Below, one piece after another: positions 13,586 through 22,695 of a stretch of DNA of 64,000 nt. The stretch comes from Rhodoplanes sp963712435 (GTDB lineage Bacteria > Pseudomonadota > Alphaproteobacteria > Rhizobiales > Xanthobacteraceae), in contig CAVQIB010000017.1 of NCBI GenBank assembly GCA_963712435.1, positions 128,474 through 192,473 of the forward strand, given 5' to 3'. Below the pieces are notes generated by a model. The model was not told where the DNA came from and made no database searches. It worked only from the letters and a program-made list of their open reading frames with translations. Positions within the stretch are counted from its first letter, which is position 1; each line of letters starts with the position of its first letter. The translations under genes were made by a program, and so were the position numbers.

Positions 13586-14355
13586 GCGCGCGGTCGACTC
13601 GCCCCGCGCCAATGGCGACGCGGCGCAAGAAAACGGGATTCCCGCTTGCGCGGGGAATGAGCGGATCGGATCGAACCTGAGCAATGCCTCCCCGCTTGGG
13701 GGAGGACGGCGACAAGCGCGTCGGTCTAGCCGCGGGCCTCACCGGCGATCAGGGCTGTCAGGCCCAGCCGGTTCGAATGTTCCGAACATAAGGAACCGGC
13801 GGTGCGCGAGAAGCCTATCGCCTGGCCGTCTGCTCTTCGTTTTGGCGGCCGTCGTCCTTACGGAACCGCGATCGGTCCAGGCATGCAGGACGCTATGCGG
13901 GACTCGACGATAAGTTTGATCACCAGTTCAGGTCTTCCAAGCTTGGTGACCCCGGCCGGCTTCGACCCGAGCAGCCGGATTCAGCGGCCTTGCGGCCGGC
14001 GACGAGCTTCACGCCGAAACCCTGTTCGAGCGGCTCCAGCGCAACGCCAGTCGGACGCCGGTGTCCGCCCTCCCCGTCGCGATCGCCGCCCTTGCGGGCT
14101 CCGAGATGCGTCGTTGAGTTTCATCCTGCCATTGCCGAGCGAGAAACAACCGCTCTGTTGAGTTGGGCGGGCGAGAATATCGCAGCTACGGCCACCCCCC
14201 GCCCCGCCGCAATGGTCGGTCATTAAATATTCTTACTCATATCGTATCCAATGTTATATCCGCTCATTCGAAAATGAGCCGTCGCGGCGGCTGCTTGCCG
14301 GCCTCGATCCGTTCGCGAAGGCTCCTCAAGCGTTAAAAGGCTACAGGAGTATGAT
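13586..14355 (+). other. intergenic stretch, no supported gene
   Basis: 770 bp between the Spy-like gene and the peptidyl-prolyl isomerase. Short open frames exist on both strands but none has a ribosome site, a recognisable domain or convincing composition. The last 140 bp is AT-rich and holds an ATCGTATCC word at 14241-14249, discussed with the other intergenic copies. The segment 13944-13980 superficially resembles the complement of a tRNA 3' end but does not fold. Confidence 0.5.
14241..14249 (+). promoter_or_regulatory. ATCGTATCC word upstream of the parvulin gene
   Basis: Part of CATATCGTATCC at 14238-14249, about 110 bp before the isomerase start, in an AT-rich gap. Near-identical words recur at 17780, 18035 (complement), 20166, 21129 (complement) and 25405 (complement). 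Possibly an operator for the surface-polysaccharide locus; no experimental or family precedent is known to me. Confidence 0.3.
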
Positions 14356-15288
14356 ATGAGGCTCTCGTTGCTCTCGCAACACTCGACCTGGCTGACTGCT
14401 GCTGCGCGACGCCGCTTTGTGGCGGCTGCGATCTCGGTGGCGGCCGCGCTCGCGCCGATCGAAGCCAGCCTTGGGCAGGAGCCGTCGGACGACCCGATCA
14501 TCGCAACCGTCGACGATATGGCGATCCGTGCCAGCGACCTCGTGTTAGCGGATGAAATGATCGGCAAGGACTTGCGCACCGCGGACGAGCAGGCCAAACG
14601 CGCCTTTCTTCTCGGTTATCTGGAAGACATGATCATTCTGGCGCGAACGGCGCTGAAGGAGAGTATCGGCGACGAGACCGACCTTCAGCGCCGCGTGGAA
14701 TTCGTTCGCAATAAAACGTTGATGGAGAAGCTGCTGCAGAACGCCGCTCAAACGGCGATCACCGACGATTCCGTGCGCAAGGCTTACCAGGACGCGGTCC
14801 GTACCGTCGGTCCACAGACCGAAATCCGGCTGCGTGCGATCTTTTTCAAGTTCAAGGACGCCAATGATCGAGCGTCGGTGAAGGCGGCTGAGGCCCGCGC
14901 TAAGGCGGCGCTGCGCCGGATCGCCAAAGGCGAGGATTTCGGCGCTGTCGCCGCGGCCACGACGGACAGTCCCTTCGGAAAGACGAATGGCGGCGATCTG
15001 GGCTTCATGACACAGCCTGAGATGGGAAAGGAACTCGCCGACGTCGCGTTCGTCATGGAGAATGGCGGCGTCTCCGCGCCGATCAAGACGCAGTTGGGTT
15101 GGCACGTGGTCAAGGTCGAAGACAAACGGCAGCGCAAGCCGGTCGACTTCGAGACGGTGCGTGACAAGTTCGAGGTCATCGTCGGCCGCAGAGCCCAACA
15201 AGACTTGATCACAAAACTGCGCTCCGAGGCGCGTATCCAACGGCTCGACACTGCGGCGCACGCGAAGCCAGCGGGCGAGACCGAATAG
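14356..15288 (+). CDS. parvulin-type (PpiC/SurA-like) peptidyl-prolyl isomerase
   Basis: 310-aa exported foldase. An AGGAG site at 14345 serves ATG 14356; an ATG at 14351 meets a stop at once. An N-terminal hydrophobic segment (FVAAAISVAAALAPIEASLG) precedes a SurA-like N-domain (TVDDMAIRASDLVLADEM) and a single rotamase domain of about 90 residues: IRLRAIFFKFKD, ALRRIAKGEDFGAVAAATTD, GGDLGFMTQPEM and GWHVVKVEDKR. It catalyses cis-trans isomerisation at prolines in periplasmic proteins. Its position directly before the polysaccharide locus suggests a role in outer-membrane or export-protein folding, as for PpiC genes in other exopolysaccharide clusters; that link is inference. Confidence 0.85.
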   Translation: MRLSLLSQHSTWLTAAARRRFVAAAISVAAALAPIEASLGQEPSDDPIIATVDDMAIRASDLVLADEMIGKDLRTADEQAKRAFLLGYLEDMIILARTALKESIGDETDLQRRVEFVRNKTLMEKLLQNAAQTAITDDSVRKAYQDAVRTVGPQTEIRLRAIFFKFKDANDRASVKAAEARAKAALRRIAKGEDFGAVAAATTDSPFGKTNGGDLGFMTQPEMGKELADVAFVMENGGVSAPIKTQLGWHVVKVEDKRQRKPVDFETVRDKFEVIVGRRAQQDLITKLRSEARIQRLDTAAHAKPAGETE

Positions 15289-15486
15289 CCGCGGCTCCTC
15301 CGGCGTGACGCGGCGGCGCAAGTCCGATCCGCAGCGACGCGTTCGACGCACAGTGGAACGTCTTGCCCCCATCCAGCGGATCAACGCCGGCGGCCAAATC
15401 CGACCAACCTTTTCCAAGTTCGTCTGCCTACACCGCCCAGCGCCCTCTCAGCGCTTTCTGCCGCCACACATTCGAAGGCAACTCTC

Positions 15487-16336
15487 ATGGCAAGCCGCGG
15501 AGACGGGTCCGTCCCCATCCATTCAGCAACGTGCTCCGACGACGCTTCGATGCGGCGCGTATCGATTCTCGGCACTCCCGTACGCGCGATCGAAATGCAA
15601 TCGGCGATAAGCCAAATAGACGCCTGGGTTAAAACAAAGCAGAACCGTTACATATGCTTAGCCGATGTGCATAGCGTCATGCGGGCCCGTTGGGACAAAG
15701 CTCATAATTCCGCATTGCAGGGCGCCGACCTGGTTCTTCCCGACGGCATGCCTTTGGTTTGGACTGGGAAACTGCGCGGTGAAAAGGCAATCTCCCGGGT
15801 TTGCGGACCTGACTTGATGCTTGAGCTCTGTCGCCATTCAGGTTCGAAGGGCTGGAGGCACTTCTTGCTTGGGGGGACGGACGAGGTCCTGAAACGGTTG
15901 AGCGCCTCGCTCATGGAACGAACGCCAGACCTGAAACTCTGCGGAACTTTTTCACCGCCGTTCCGGCAACTGACAACCAGCGAGGATGATGATCTCGTCG
16001 AGAGAACTCAATGCGGAAAAGCCGGACGTCGTCTGGGTCGGGCTTGGCTGCCCCAAGCAGGAACTCTGGATGGCGCAGCACGTCCATCGAATAGTCGGCG
16101 CGGTTCTCATCGGCGTCGGGGCGGCATTCGACTTTCATTCAGGAGTTATTCCCCGCGCGCCGCATTGGATGCAGGCTCACGGTTTCGAATGGGTTCATCG
16201 CCTGATGACCGAGCCCCGTCGCCTGTGGCGAAGATACCTCGTCGCCGCGCCGGCGTTCGCTGCGCTTGTTCTGTTGGAAACGCTTGCGGGGGGCCAAGGC
16301 CCGGTCTCCGACGGCGGCAACCCCGTCCTGCCCTAA
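15487..16336 (+). CDS. WecG/TagA/CpsF family glycosyltransferase (one frame break)
   Basis: GT26 enzyme that adds the second sugar to a lipid-linked glycan on the cytoplasmic face of the inner membrane. Visible: ILGTPVRAIEMQSAISQI, the donor-site motif ALQGADLVLPDGMPLVW (about 15715-15765), RVCGPDLM, then, after the break, PDVVWVGLGCPKQELWM and IGVGAAFDFHSGVIPRAPHW. One extra A near 16008 (AGAACTC for AGACTC) splits the reading frame; the length is 3n+1. Total about 283 codons, usual for the family. It probably acts after the priming transferase encoded at 23.8 kb. Whether the break is an error or a real inactivation needs reads. Confidence 0.88.
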
Positions 16337-16421
16337 CCAGCATAAGATGGTCATGATCCTGCACCGACCTCGACAACCGAGGTCCGTGCGGGAGCCGGCC
16401 TGCTCGAATCCAAAAGATTCC

Positions 16422-16440
16422 GCCGTCTATGGAAGACGGC
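16422..16440 (-). terminator. possible hairpin terminator at the end of the export gene
   Basis: A 7-bp perfect stem, GCCGTCT/AGACGGC with a 5-base loop, overlaps the stop codon of the minus-strand export gene and is followed in that direction by a TCTTTT stretch. The T-run is short, so it may equally stop read-through from the converging wecG transcript. Confidence 0.35.
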
Positions 16441-17602
16441 TGTTCTGCCGAAGGATGTAGATGTCGTTGAGGAGATTCACGTGATTGTCCGCGGTGCCGA
16501 CGACCGTATCGAGAAACACCAGAAACTTGGTGATATTGACCTGCGGCGCATTGGCGACGAAAATTATGTCGAATGGGCGCATCTCGACCTTCGTCGCAAG
16601 GAAGTAGCCGGCCGGATCCTGGAAGCTCACATTGTAGATCACCGGAATCAGCCCGCCGGAAAACCTTGAGCAGTCGACGCCAAGTTGCTCCGCCACGTTT
16701 CGCGGCTCACGCCGATACAGGAAAATCGAGCCCGGGTCCGCCTGGATATCGAATAAGCCGCCCGCCTTCGCAACCGCCTGAGCGAGGTTGATCCTCCAGG
16801 CGTCGAAATCGAACTCGCCTTGTTGCCCGGTGGCCCCGAAGGCAAGGAACTTCATCGGCTCGCGGTACACATAGATCCTGTCGCCAGGCTGTACGAAAAT
16901 ATTGTTGACCGGCATGTACACAAGGTTGGCGAACGGCACTGTCGCCCGCGTGCCGTTGCGCTCCAACATCACCCAGCTTTCCCAACCCTGAGCGCTGATG
17001 CCGCCCGCTCGAGTGATGGCGTCGGTGATCCGGTCCTGCGCGCCGGTCGTCGGCATCGGATACCTTGTGGGGGCCCGCACGTCGCCGATGACGCTGATCA
17101 ACGAGCTTCGTTGCTGGGTGAGCGTCACAATGACCTGCGGTTCGATGGCCCTGTTCTTGATCCGATCGACAATGTCATTTTGGACCTGAACATTTGTCCG
17201 ACCCGAGGCCCTGACGATCCCGGCGTAGGGAATGCTGATATTGCCGTCATTATCGACCGTCTGCTCCGGCAGGTTCACGAAATTGCCCGGACGAACGCCC
17301 GCTTCGATCGGAATGAACAGGCCGCCGGCGGCTGCTTCGAAAATCGTCACGCTGACGGCGTCGCCAATCCCGAACCGGATTCCCGTCGGCGCGCGGCGAT
17401 CGACGAACACACCCGCCAAGGTATTGGGCTCGTAGTTCTCGAGAACCTGAACGACACGCGCGTCGAGCTTCACCAGCGCGTACGGAAGCGTCGGGCTGTG
17501 CTCGGTCCGCACGTCAATGCTTGACGGGCCCGACATCGGAATGACGCCGCAGCCAGCGGCGGCGAGAAGAAACATAGCGCATATCAGAAATTTAACACGC
17601 AT
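16427..17602 (-). CDS. polysaccharide export outer-membrane lipoprotein, Wza/OPX family
   Basis: 391-aa outer-membrane polysaccharide export protein. A lipoprotein signal with lipobox LLAAAGC at residues 13-19 anchors it in the outer membrane. The Poly_export domain begins at TGIRFGIGDAVSVTIFEAA (about residue 74) and is followed by SLBB-type repeats: LISVIGDVRAPTRYPMP, DRITDAITRAGGI, and later VQPGDRIYVYREPMKFLAFG plus the second-repeat block AQAVAKAGGL. The C-terminus is extended (FDIIFVANAPQVNITKFL), matching the amphipathic helix that forms the octameric exit pore in Wza. The gene is intact, opposite to its neighbours and divergent from the deacetylase gene. No Wzc-type tyrosine kinase is in the window. 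Confidence 0.93.
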   Translation of the reverse strand: MRVKFLICAMFLLAAAGCGVIPMSGPSSIDVRTEHSPTLPYALVKLDARVVQVLENYEPNTLAGVFVDRRAPTGIRFGIGDAVSVTIFEAAAGGLFIPIEAGVRPGNFVNLPEQTVDNDGNISIPYAGIVRASGRTNVQVQNDIVDRIKNRAIEPQVIVTLTQQRSSLISVIGDVRAPTRYPMPTTGAQDRITDAITRAGGISAQGWESWVMLERNGTRATVPFANLVYMPVNNIFVQPGDRIYVYREPMKFLAFGATGQQGEFDFDAWRINLAQAVAKAGGLFDIQADPGSIFLYRREPRNVAEQLGVDCSRFSGGLIPVIYNVSFQDPAGYFLATKVEMRPFDIIFVANAPQVNITKFLVFLDTVVGTADNHVNLLNDIYILRQNSRLP

Positions 17603-18069
17603 GATAGTGAACTGATCTTTCCTCTACTCGAGGTCGCCTCTCCGCTGCTGGCTATCTCGACGCGCGACGGAATGAGCTCGTCCGCCCTTAGATTGATTGC
17701 CTGACTTGCCGTTCTTTGTAGCAGTCCCGCGGCGCTGTTGCGCTCGATCCGCGCACAGCGCCTCTTGCTTCTCGACCATATCGTACCGACTGATGAGCAA
17801 CAAGATTGCACACATCAGGCTGATGTCTCATACGGCCGAATACATCACCCCGTGGCGATTCGGATACATGAAACGAGACGCGCTGACGATTTCTGCTGAG
17901 CTGCAGCTGAAACCGGACGGACGCGGCGTCGACCTCCGCAATCATCAGCGCGGCGGCGCATCTCTCATATGGTGTCTTGCATATCGGCCAGTTGACCGAC
18001 AATATGATACACCGTAAATTGCTAGCAATTCCGCGGTACGATTTCGCTTGGCGAGGTGATGTTTTGCTG
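17603..18069. other. divergent intergenic region between export and deacetylase genes
   Basis: About 467 bp that is richer in AT than its surroundings and holds no convincing gene. It contains two copies of ATCGTACC (17780-17787 on plus, 18035-18042 on minus) and a TATGATAC at 18003-18010. It probably carries both promoters. Confidence 0.4.
17780..17787 (+). promoter_or_regulatory. ATCGTACC word between divergent export and deacetylase genes
   Basis: Within CATATCGTACC (17777-17787), 178 bp upstream of the export gene start. An inverted copy lies at 18035-18042, 28 bp before the preferred deacetylase start. A facing pair in a divergent promoter region would suit a regulator acting on both genes. 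Confidence 0.35.
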
Positions 18070-18855
18070 ATGAAGAACCTGCTGCAAACGGCAGTCGCTT
18101 CGGCGCATCGGCGGCTCCTTCGCCGGCCTATGCCTGATAGATTTGGCGTCTATTTGCATTCCTTGAGGGGCCAGGCTGCGTCATCATACGATTTACTTTG
18201 CCGGTTTAAGGACGCAGGATATTCTTTTGTTGGAGCGGATGAATTCATCCACGGAACCGGGCGGCGAATTTTTCTGAGTTTCGATGATAACTATAGTTCT
18301 TGGTTTGATTGCATGTCCTTGTTCGATCGCCTTCGGATAAAGGCGACCTTCTATGTCAACACGTTTCCATTCAGGGATAGAGCGAGCGGCAAGGAGCTGG
18401 CGTGGTTTTTTTCGAGAATTTCAGCGCCGATTGAACCGACTCTGACCACGAAAGAGCTGCGATCATTGGCCGACAACGGCCATTCCATTGGCGCGCATAC
18501 CCATACTCATCCTAAACTGACGTCTATTTCGTTCGACGAGGCCAAGGATGAGATCAGGACCAGCAAGCTCATCCTCGAAGACATCATCGACAAACCCGTC
18601 ACGGACTTTTCGTACCCGTTTGGAATGCGAAGGCACTTTTCTAGAGCACTCCGGGACTATTGTTTTGAGATAGGATTTAAGACGGTAGCCACCGCCATCC
18701 CGTGCATGAGTTTCGCAAGGACGCATGCGGAGAGCATACATCGGACGCATCTGTTCCCCTCTATGTCTTTCGCGCACAATGTCGATAATATTCGAGCCGA
18801 CGGGCGACTTTTCAGCTACATCACTGGGCTTAGCGCTATCGGGAACGGCTACTGA
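18070..18855 (+). CDS. NodB-type polysaccharide deacetylase
   Basis: 261-aa carbohydrate esterase family 4 enzyme. The NodB fold shows motif 1 as FLSFDDNYSSW (catalytic base and metal Asp pair), motif 2 as SIGAHTHTHPKLT (HxxxH metal ligands), and a motif-3-like VTDFSYPFGMRRH. I prefer ATG 18070 (MKNLLQTAV) with GAGGTG upstream; ATG 18004 and a TTG at 17977 are alternatives. There is no obvious signal peptide, so the enzyme may work in the cytoplasm or be membrane-associated. It probably removes N- or O-acetyl groups from the exopolysaccharide or its lipid-linked precursor. The gene is intact and its GC is lower than in the housekeeping genes. Confidence 0.85.
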   Translation: MKNLLQTAVASAHRRLLRRPMPDRFGVYLHSLRGQAASSYDLLCRFKDAGYSFVGADEFIHGTGRRIFLSFDDNYSSWFDCMSLFDRLRIKATFYVNTFPFRDRASGKELAWFFSRISAPIEPTLTTKELRSLADNGHSIGAHTHTHPKLTSISFDEAKDEIRTSKLILEDIIDKPVTDFSYPFGMRRHFSRALRDYCFEIGFKTVATAIPCMSFARTHAESIHRTHLFPSMSFAHNVDNIRADGRLFSYITGLSAIGNGY

Positions 18856-19074
18856 GGGAGCAGGGTTTCGAGCAGGGAATTTATTCAAGGTCAGCATCGT
18901 TAAGAGCCGAACAAACAGGTCCTTGCTTCGACGAGGCCGGAGCGGGTTGGGATGCCGATTGGTCCGAGCCGAATTTTCGCCTGGAGGCAGTCCGCCCCTT
19001 CGACCTGCCTCGGCAATAGGTATCAGCCCGGCGCCTTCTTTGTTGATCGAACGACCGCAGCCGCTACCACAAGC

Positions 19075-19353
19075 TCACGCTGCCGATCCGTCCAGCCGAC
19101 CATCGCATCCGACAGGACCGATCATGCCGCGACCGGGGTGCCTTCTCAGCAGCTGCCGGAGTTTCTTGACCTCGCGTTGAGCGTCGGAAAGAATCCGCAA
19201 GAGCGCCTGATTTTCCAGCTCGAGTTTTCGGATGTCACCCCTCACGTGCTCCTGCGCCATGGCCGCATTCAGGTCGTACACCGTTGCGAGTGATAACGTC
19301 TTCGGCCGACAGGGATATGGACGCAGATCTCTTTCTCGCTTCGCTTGTGCCAT
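19075..19353 (-). CDS. small coiled-coil hypothetical protein
   Basis: 92 codons with no family recognised. Residues about 35-70 (EHVRGDIRKLELENQALLRI and SDAQREVKKLRQLLRR) form a leucine-heptad coiled coil like the C-terminal zipper of the OrfA-like protein at 25.6 kb (LEEMQLENTRLRRLV). It lacks the helix-turn-helix part. It could be a shortened relative of that protein or a chance open frame; the start has no strong ribosome site. Confidence 0.35.
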   Translation of the reverse strand: MAQAKRERDLRPYPCRPKTLSLATVYDLNAAMAQEHVRGDIRKLELENQALLRILSDAQREVKKLRQLLRRHPGRGMIGPVGCDGRLDGSAA

Positions 19354-20162
19354 AGCATGTCCGCATTGATTCTATCGGGAGTTCTTCGACGCCGCACTCA
19401 CCGGTACTGTCAGCATACCGATGCCTCGCCCCGGCTACCTATATACCAGCTTTCATGACGTGCGTGCGAAAGTCGGCGCCCAAGTGCCGGTCGCGGCGCC
19501 CTGCCACAAGCCGAACCATTTGTACGCAAACTTGCGGACACTCTCCTGGTTGATCGCGCATCCGCCGTGCGCAGCCAAGCCAGGCAGTCTCGATCAGTGC
19601 TGGCGCCGACCACCTCAGCGCGCCCGGATCAGCGATCCGGCTGATTGTGATCCATTTATAATATAACGATATTTCAGTCTTTCAATTCGTCGTGAGTTCC
19701 CAGGAACGGCCATGATGGTCAACGTCCTTATCGCACCTGGAGAACTTCGCCACACTGCCCGATTTGACCCTCCCGGCCGCTTCAGCCTCGCTGCGCAGCC
19801 TCCCCGACGCCTCGCCCGCTCACCGACCACTCTTGGCCGCCCGCCAGAACGAGCGCGCTGAACGTTTTGATTTCTCGAACACAGCGCGTAAGAGCTGTGC
19901 GTGGGCCGCATCTGCTCCAAGCCGGCGATATGCCCTTCCTTACCCTTCGTGTCATTCCGCTTATCGCCGCTCTCGGCATTGTGTCACGCACTGCTCGCGT
20001 GCATCCGCGTTTGATTTCTCGGAGGCGCCGACGGCTGCACCAGCAATCCGTCGCCCTGCCGCGGCCCCATCGGGTGCGATCGTCTTACGAGAGGCTCATA
20101 TCGCTGTCACTTTATCAACTAACAACGTTGCATATATGATACATATATCGCTGCAGAAGCAT

Positions 20163-20181
20163 GGTATCGTACCGGAACGAT
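20163..20181 (+). promoter_or_regulatory. GGTATCGTACC palindrome and ATCGT-N6-ACGAT dyad upstream of porin
   Basis: GGTATCGTACC (20163-20173) is palindromic in its outer four bases, and ATCGT (20166) pairs with ACGAT (20177). It lies 28 bp before the porin start, a position suited to an operator. It shares ATCGTACC with the export/deacetylase gap. Confidence 0.35.
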
Positions 20182-20208
20182 TTGTATCTAGGTACAAGGA
20201 GCCAGGCC

Positions 20209-20988
20209 ATGAGGAGATCCTTACTCGCCGCCGTTTGGACCACAGCCATCTTGGGCGCCGCCTCGGCCGCGGACCTAGGCGTAATCCCAGCGCCTGTCGT
20301 GCCGGTCATACCGGTCTACAATTGGACCTCCTGCTATCTGGGCGGTTACGTAGGCGGCGCGTGGGCGAATACCGTGAACGTCAACGACGGCAGCAATTAT
20401 GCCTTGCTGTTCAATCCGAGCGCGAACTACGACACCTGGACCTACAATTTGGAAAGCAGCTTCATCGGCGGCGCGACGGTGGGATGCAACTGGCAGCCGA
20501 TCGGCACCCGGTGGGTATTCGGCATCGAAGGCGAGGTCGGCTATCTGGATATCAGCGGATCGGGAATTGATCGTTCGTTTCCTGCCGGTTTCGGAGTCAT
20601 CACCCACTCCGTCGAGGTGGGAAACATCAACAAGGCAATTGTCGGGCGCATCGGATACGCGTTCGATCGCCTGCTGATCTATGGGAAGTTCGGCGCGGCC
20701 CTCGTGGAAACGTCCGTGACCCTCACTCACACTCCTGTTGCTTTTTCCATAACCGAGAACTACGACGCCGCTCACTGGACGGTCGGCGGCGGCATCGAAT
20801 GGGCGTTCGCCGGCAACTGGACGGTCAGGGGCGAATACACGTTCATCTCAATCGAAAATCACCCTACGTGCGGCGTCATCACGGGAATCAATTATTGCTG
20901 GAACCACGACGGGCTTGATGGCGTCAGCACGGCCAAGATCGGATTCAACTACTTGTTCACCGCAGGGCCAGCGCCCTTTGTTCCGTGA
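20209..20988 (+). CDS. Omp25/31-type outer-membrane beta-barrel protein
   Basis: 259-aa outer-membrane barrel of the OmpA-like/Omp25-31 (outer membrane immunogenic protein) type common in Hyphomicrobiales. AAGGA (20196-20200) serves ATG 20209. The signal peptide is RRSLLAAVWTTAILGAASA. The barrel starts with the family-typical YNWTSCYLGGYVGGAW, alternates through GYLDISGSG, VGRIGYAFDRLLIYGKFG and AHWTVGGGIEWAFAGNWTVR, and closes with GEYTFI and AKIGFNYLF. Three cysteines (SCYLGG, GCNWQ, TCGV) are present. It is likely a structural surface protein rather than a specific channel. Intact; it sits inside the polysaccharide locus. Confidence 0.85.
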   Translation: MRRSLLAAVWTTAILGAASAADLGVIPAPVVPVIPVYNWTSCYLGGYVGGAWANTVNVNDGSNYALLFNPSANYDTWTYNLESSFIGGATVGCNWQPIGTRWVFGIEGEVGYLDISGSGIDRSFPAGFGVITHSVEVGNINKAIVGRIGYAFDRLLIYGKFGAALVETSVTLTHTPVAFSITENYDAAHWTVGGGIEWAFAGNWTVRGEYTFISIENHPTCGVITGINYCWNHDGLDGVSTAKIGFNYLFTAGPAPFVP

Positions 20989-21128
20989 TGGACGCAGGCC
21001 GGCGCTTACGCTGCAAAGACGCGCGGCGACTCGTCCGGGCAAAGACGCGGCGAACGCGTGTTCCTGCTGAGTTCTGCCGCCCGCTGCGGTCATCATTCTG
21101 ATATGTCCCCGCGCATATACCATCGTTT

Positions 21129-21137
21129 GTACGATAC
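21129..21137 (-). promoter_or_regulatory. GTATCGTAC word (complement) upstream of GT4 gene
   Basis: GTACGATAC on the plus strand, inside the dyad ATCGT-N4-ACGAT (21122-21135), about 50 bp before the preferred start of the glycosyltransferase at 21184. Confidence 0.3.
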
Positions 21138-21183
21138 TATGGGGCAGGGCTCGGGAGCCAAGAGACGCGGACCCAACGGCGGA

Positions 21184-22601
21184 ATGACGCATGTATCAAA
21201 ATTGATTGGGCCTCGTCGAAGCAATGCGACTGGCGCAACAATTGCGCCACACGCACGATTGAACAGCGATTGCGACGTGCAGCGGAACGCGCTTTTGACT
21301 AGACGCATTCGGATCCTATCATTTCTTCCGGCCGCCCTTCGTCGGACCGTCCGGTCCGCCCGGCGCGCACTCCGCAGGGCGTTCAAGCCCATCGCTCGGG
21401 CGTGGCCGCAATTCTCCGACCGCGCGGCGAAGGTCTCGGCGCCGCAGTCCGCCGCCCCGCTCGCGCCGGCTGTGTCAAAGACGCGCGTAGCAATCTGCAA
21501 CAACATGGTGACGCCGTACACGAACCGGCTGTTCAACCACATTGTCGGAATAGCGTCTTTCGACTTGTCTGTCGTGTCGTGCACCGCCCGTGAAAGCAAC
21601 CGAAACTGGCAAGAACGGTATGCGGGCTGCTACAATCATACAATTCTGCGCGGAGTCGAGTTTGCTTTGCCGAATTCGCGGTCTGCTCATTTCAATTTCG
21701 GAATGTGGCGGAGTTTGCGAGGTCTTTCACCCGATCTCGTTGCGATCAACGGCGTCTATCCGACGATGCTTGTCGCGGCGCTATGGAGCTACGTTCACCG
21801 CAAACCGCTGGTCTTTCTGACCGACGGGTGGCGCATATTGATGCCTCAAAGCTTTTATCATCGCGTCGTCCGGCCGCTCGTCGTGAATTGCTCCGCGGCG
21901 GTCATCTGCTCAAGCGATAAAGGCCGACAATATTTCCTCGAGGAGGGCGTCGAGCCCCAACGAATTTTTGTTGCAAGCATCGTTCCGTTATGGGACGGCC
22001 CGCGCGAGCGGCTCGACTTCGATCAACGGAGTTACGACGTGTTATGGTGCGGCCGGATCGGCGTGAGCTGGAAGAACTGGCCTTTTTTGTTGCTCTCGCG
22101 CTGGAGCTGCATAAGCGGCTTCCGGGAATCAGGATTCAGAATTGTAGGCGACAGTCGCTCACCGCCGGAAACTCTCGCCCGCCTTTCCGCCGCCGGGATC
22201 AATTTCGAGTACACCGCATATGTGCCGCCCGAAGAGATCGCCTCGGTTTTCGCGGCGGCCCGCCTGCTGGCCGTGCCCTCGCAACATGAGGCCTGGGGTT
22301 TGGTCTGCAACGAAGCCATGCAATGCGGCACACCTTGCGCGGTGTCGCCCCTTACGGGTGCGGCCGGCGAGCTCGTGGTCGACGGAATTTCTGGATTTGT
22401 CCTCGACCTTGACGTGAATTGGTGGGCGGACACGATTTCAACGGTTCTCGCCGATCGCACCGCCGGGGCGCCTTCTCCGACGCCGCCGTGGCCGCGGTTG
22501 CGCGCTACAGCCTTGAGCGATCCGCGCGCCAATACGCTGAAGGACTGAACTTCGCGGCACGATCCGTTCGCCGTGCGCCGGACAGTCAACGTGGACCTTA
22601 G
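21184..22601 (+). CDS. GT4 family glycosyltransferase (three frame breaks as read)
   Basis: GT-B transferase for one sugar of the exopolysaccharide, cytoplasmic. The start is uncertain: ATG 21184 is used, an open frame continues upstream to 21058, and homology-like sequence begins near VAICNNMVTPYTNRLFNHIV (about 21487). The N-domain shows LVAINGVYPTMLVAALWSY and LVFLTDGWR; the C-domain shows VPPEEIASVFAAARLLAVPS, QHEAWGLVCNEAMQCGTPC and SPLTGAAGELVVDG, with the donor-binding Glu in EAWG and EAM. A compensating pair near 22083 (T-run) and 22137 hides FFVALALELHKRLPGIR. Another break near 22468 moves the true C-terminus (FSDAAVAAVARYSLERSARQ) to a stop at 22601. Confidence 0.82.
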
Positions 22602-22695
22602 CCTCCTGGACACCGCCCCCCTGTTTTCGCCGTCTCTGGATCAGTCTTTACGTCCAGCGGAACCTCACTGAACATCACCGTAGCAGGCAAGCGCG

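Larger units (their letters stand above)
18856..20208. other. 1.35-kb region with one candidate small gene only
   Basis: No recognisable protein or RNA gene apart from the 92-codon frame at 19075-19353. Composition and stop patterns look like decayed DNA. The last 110 bp before the porin gene is AT-rich, with the near-dyad CATATATGATACATATAT (20131-20148) and the palindrome GGTATCGTACC (20163-20173), a probable control region. Confidence 0.45.

Noticed and set aside
13944..14025. Sequence resembling the complement of a tRNA 3' half ending in CCA
   Set aside because: The acceptor stem has no partner and the D and anticodon arms do not form.
22080..22095. T-run in the GT4 gene considered as a phase-variation tract
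   Set aside because: Only six Ts and compensated 50 bases later by an opposite break, which fits sequence error.
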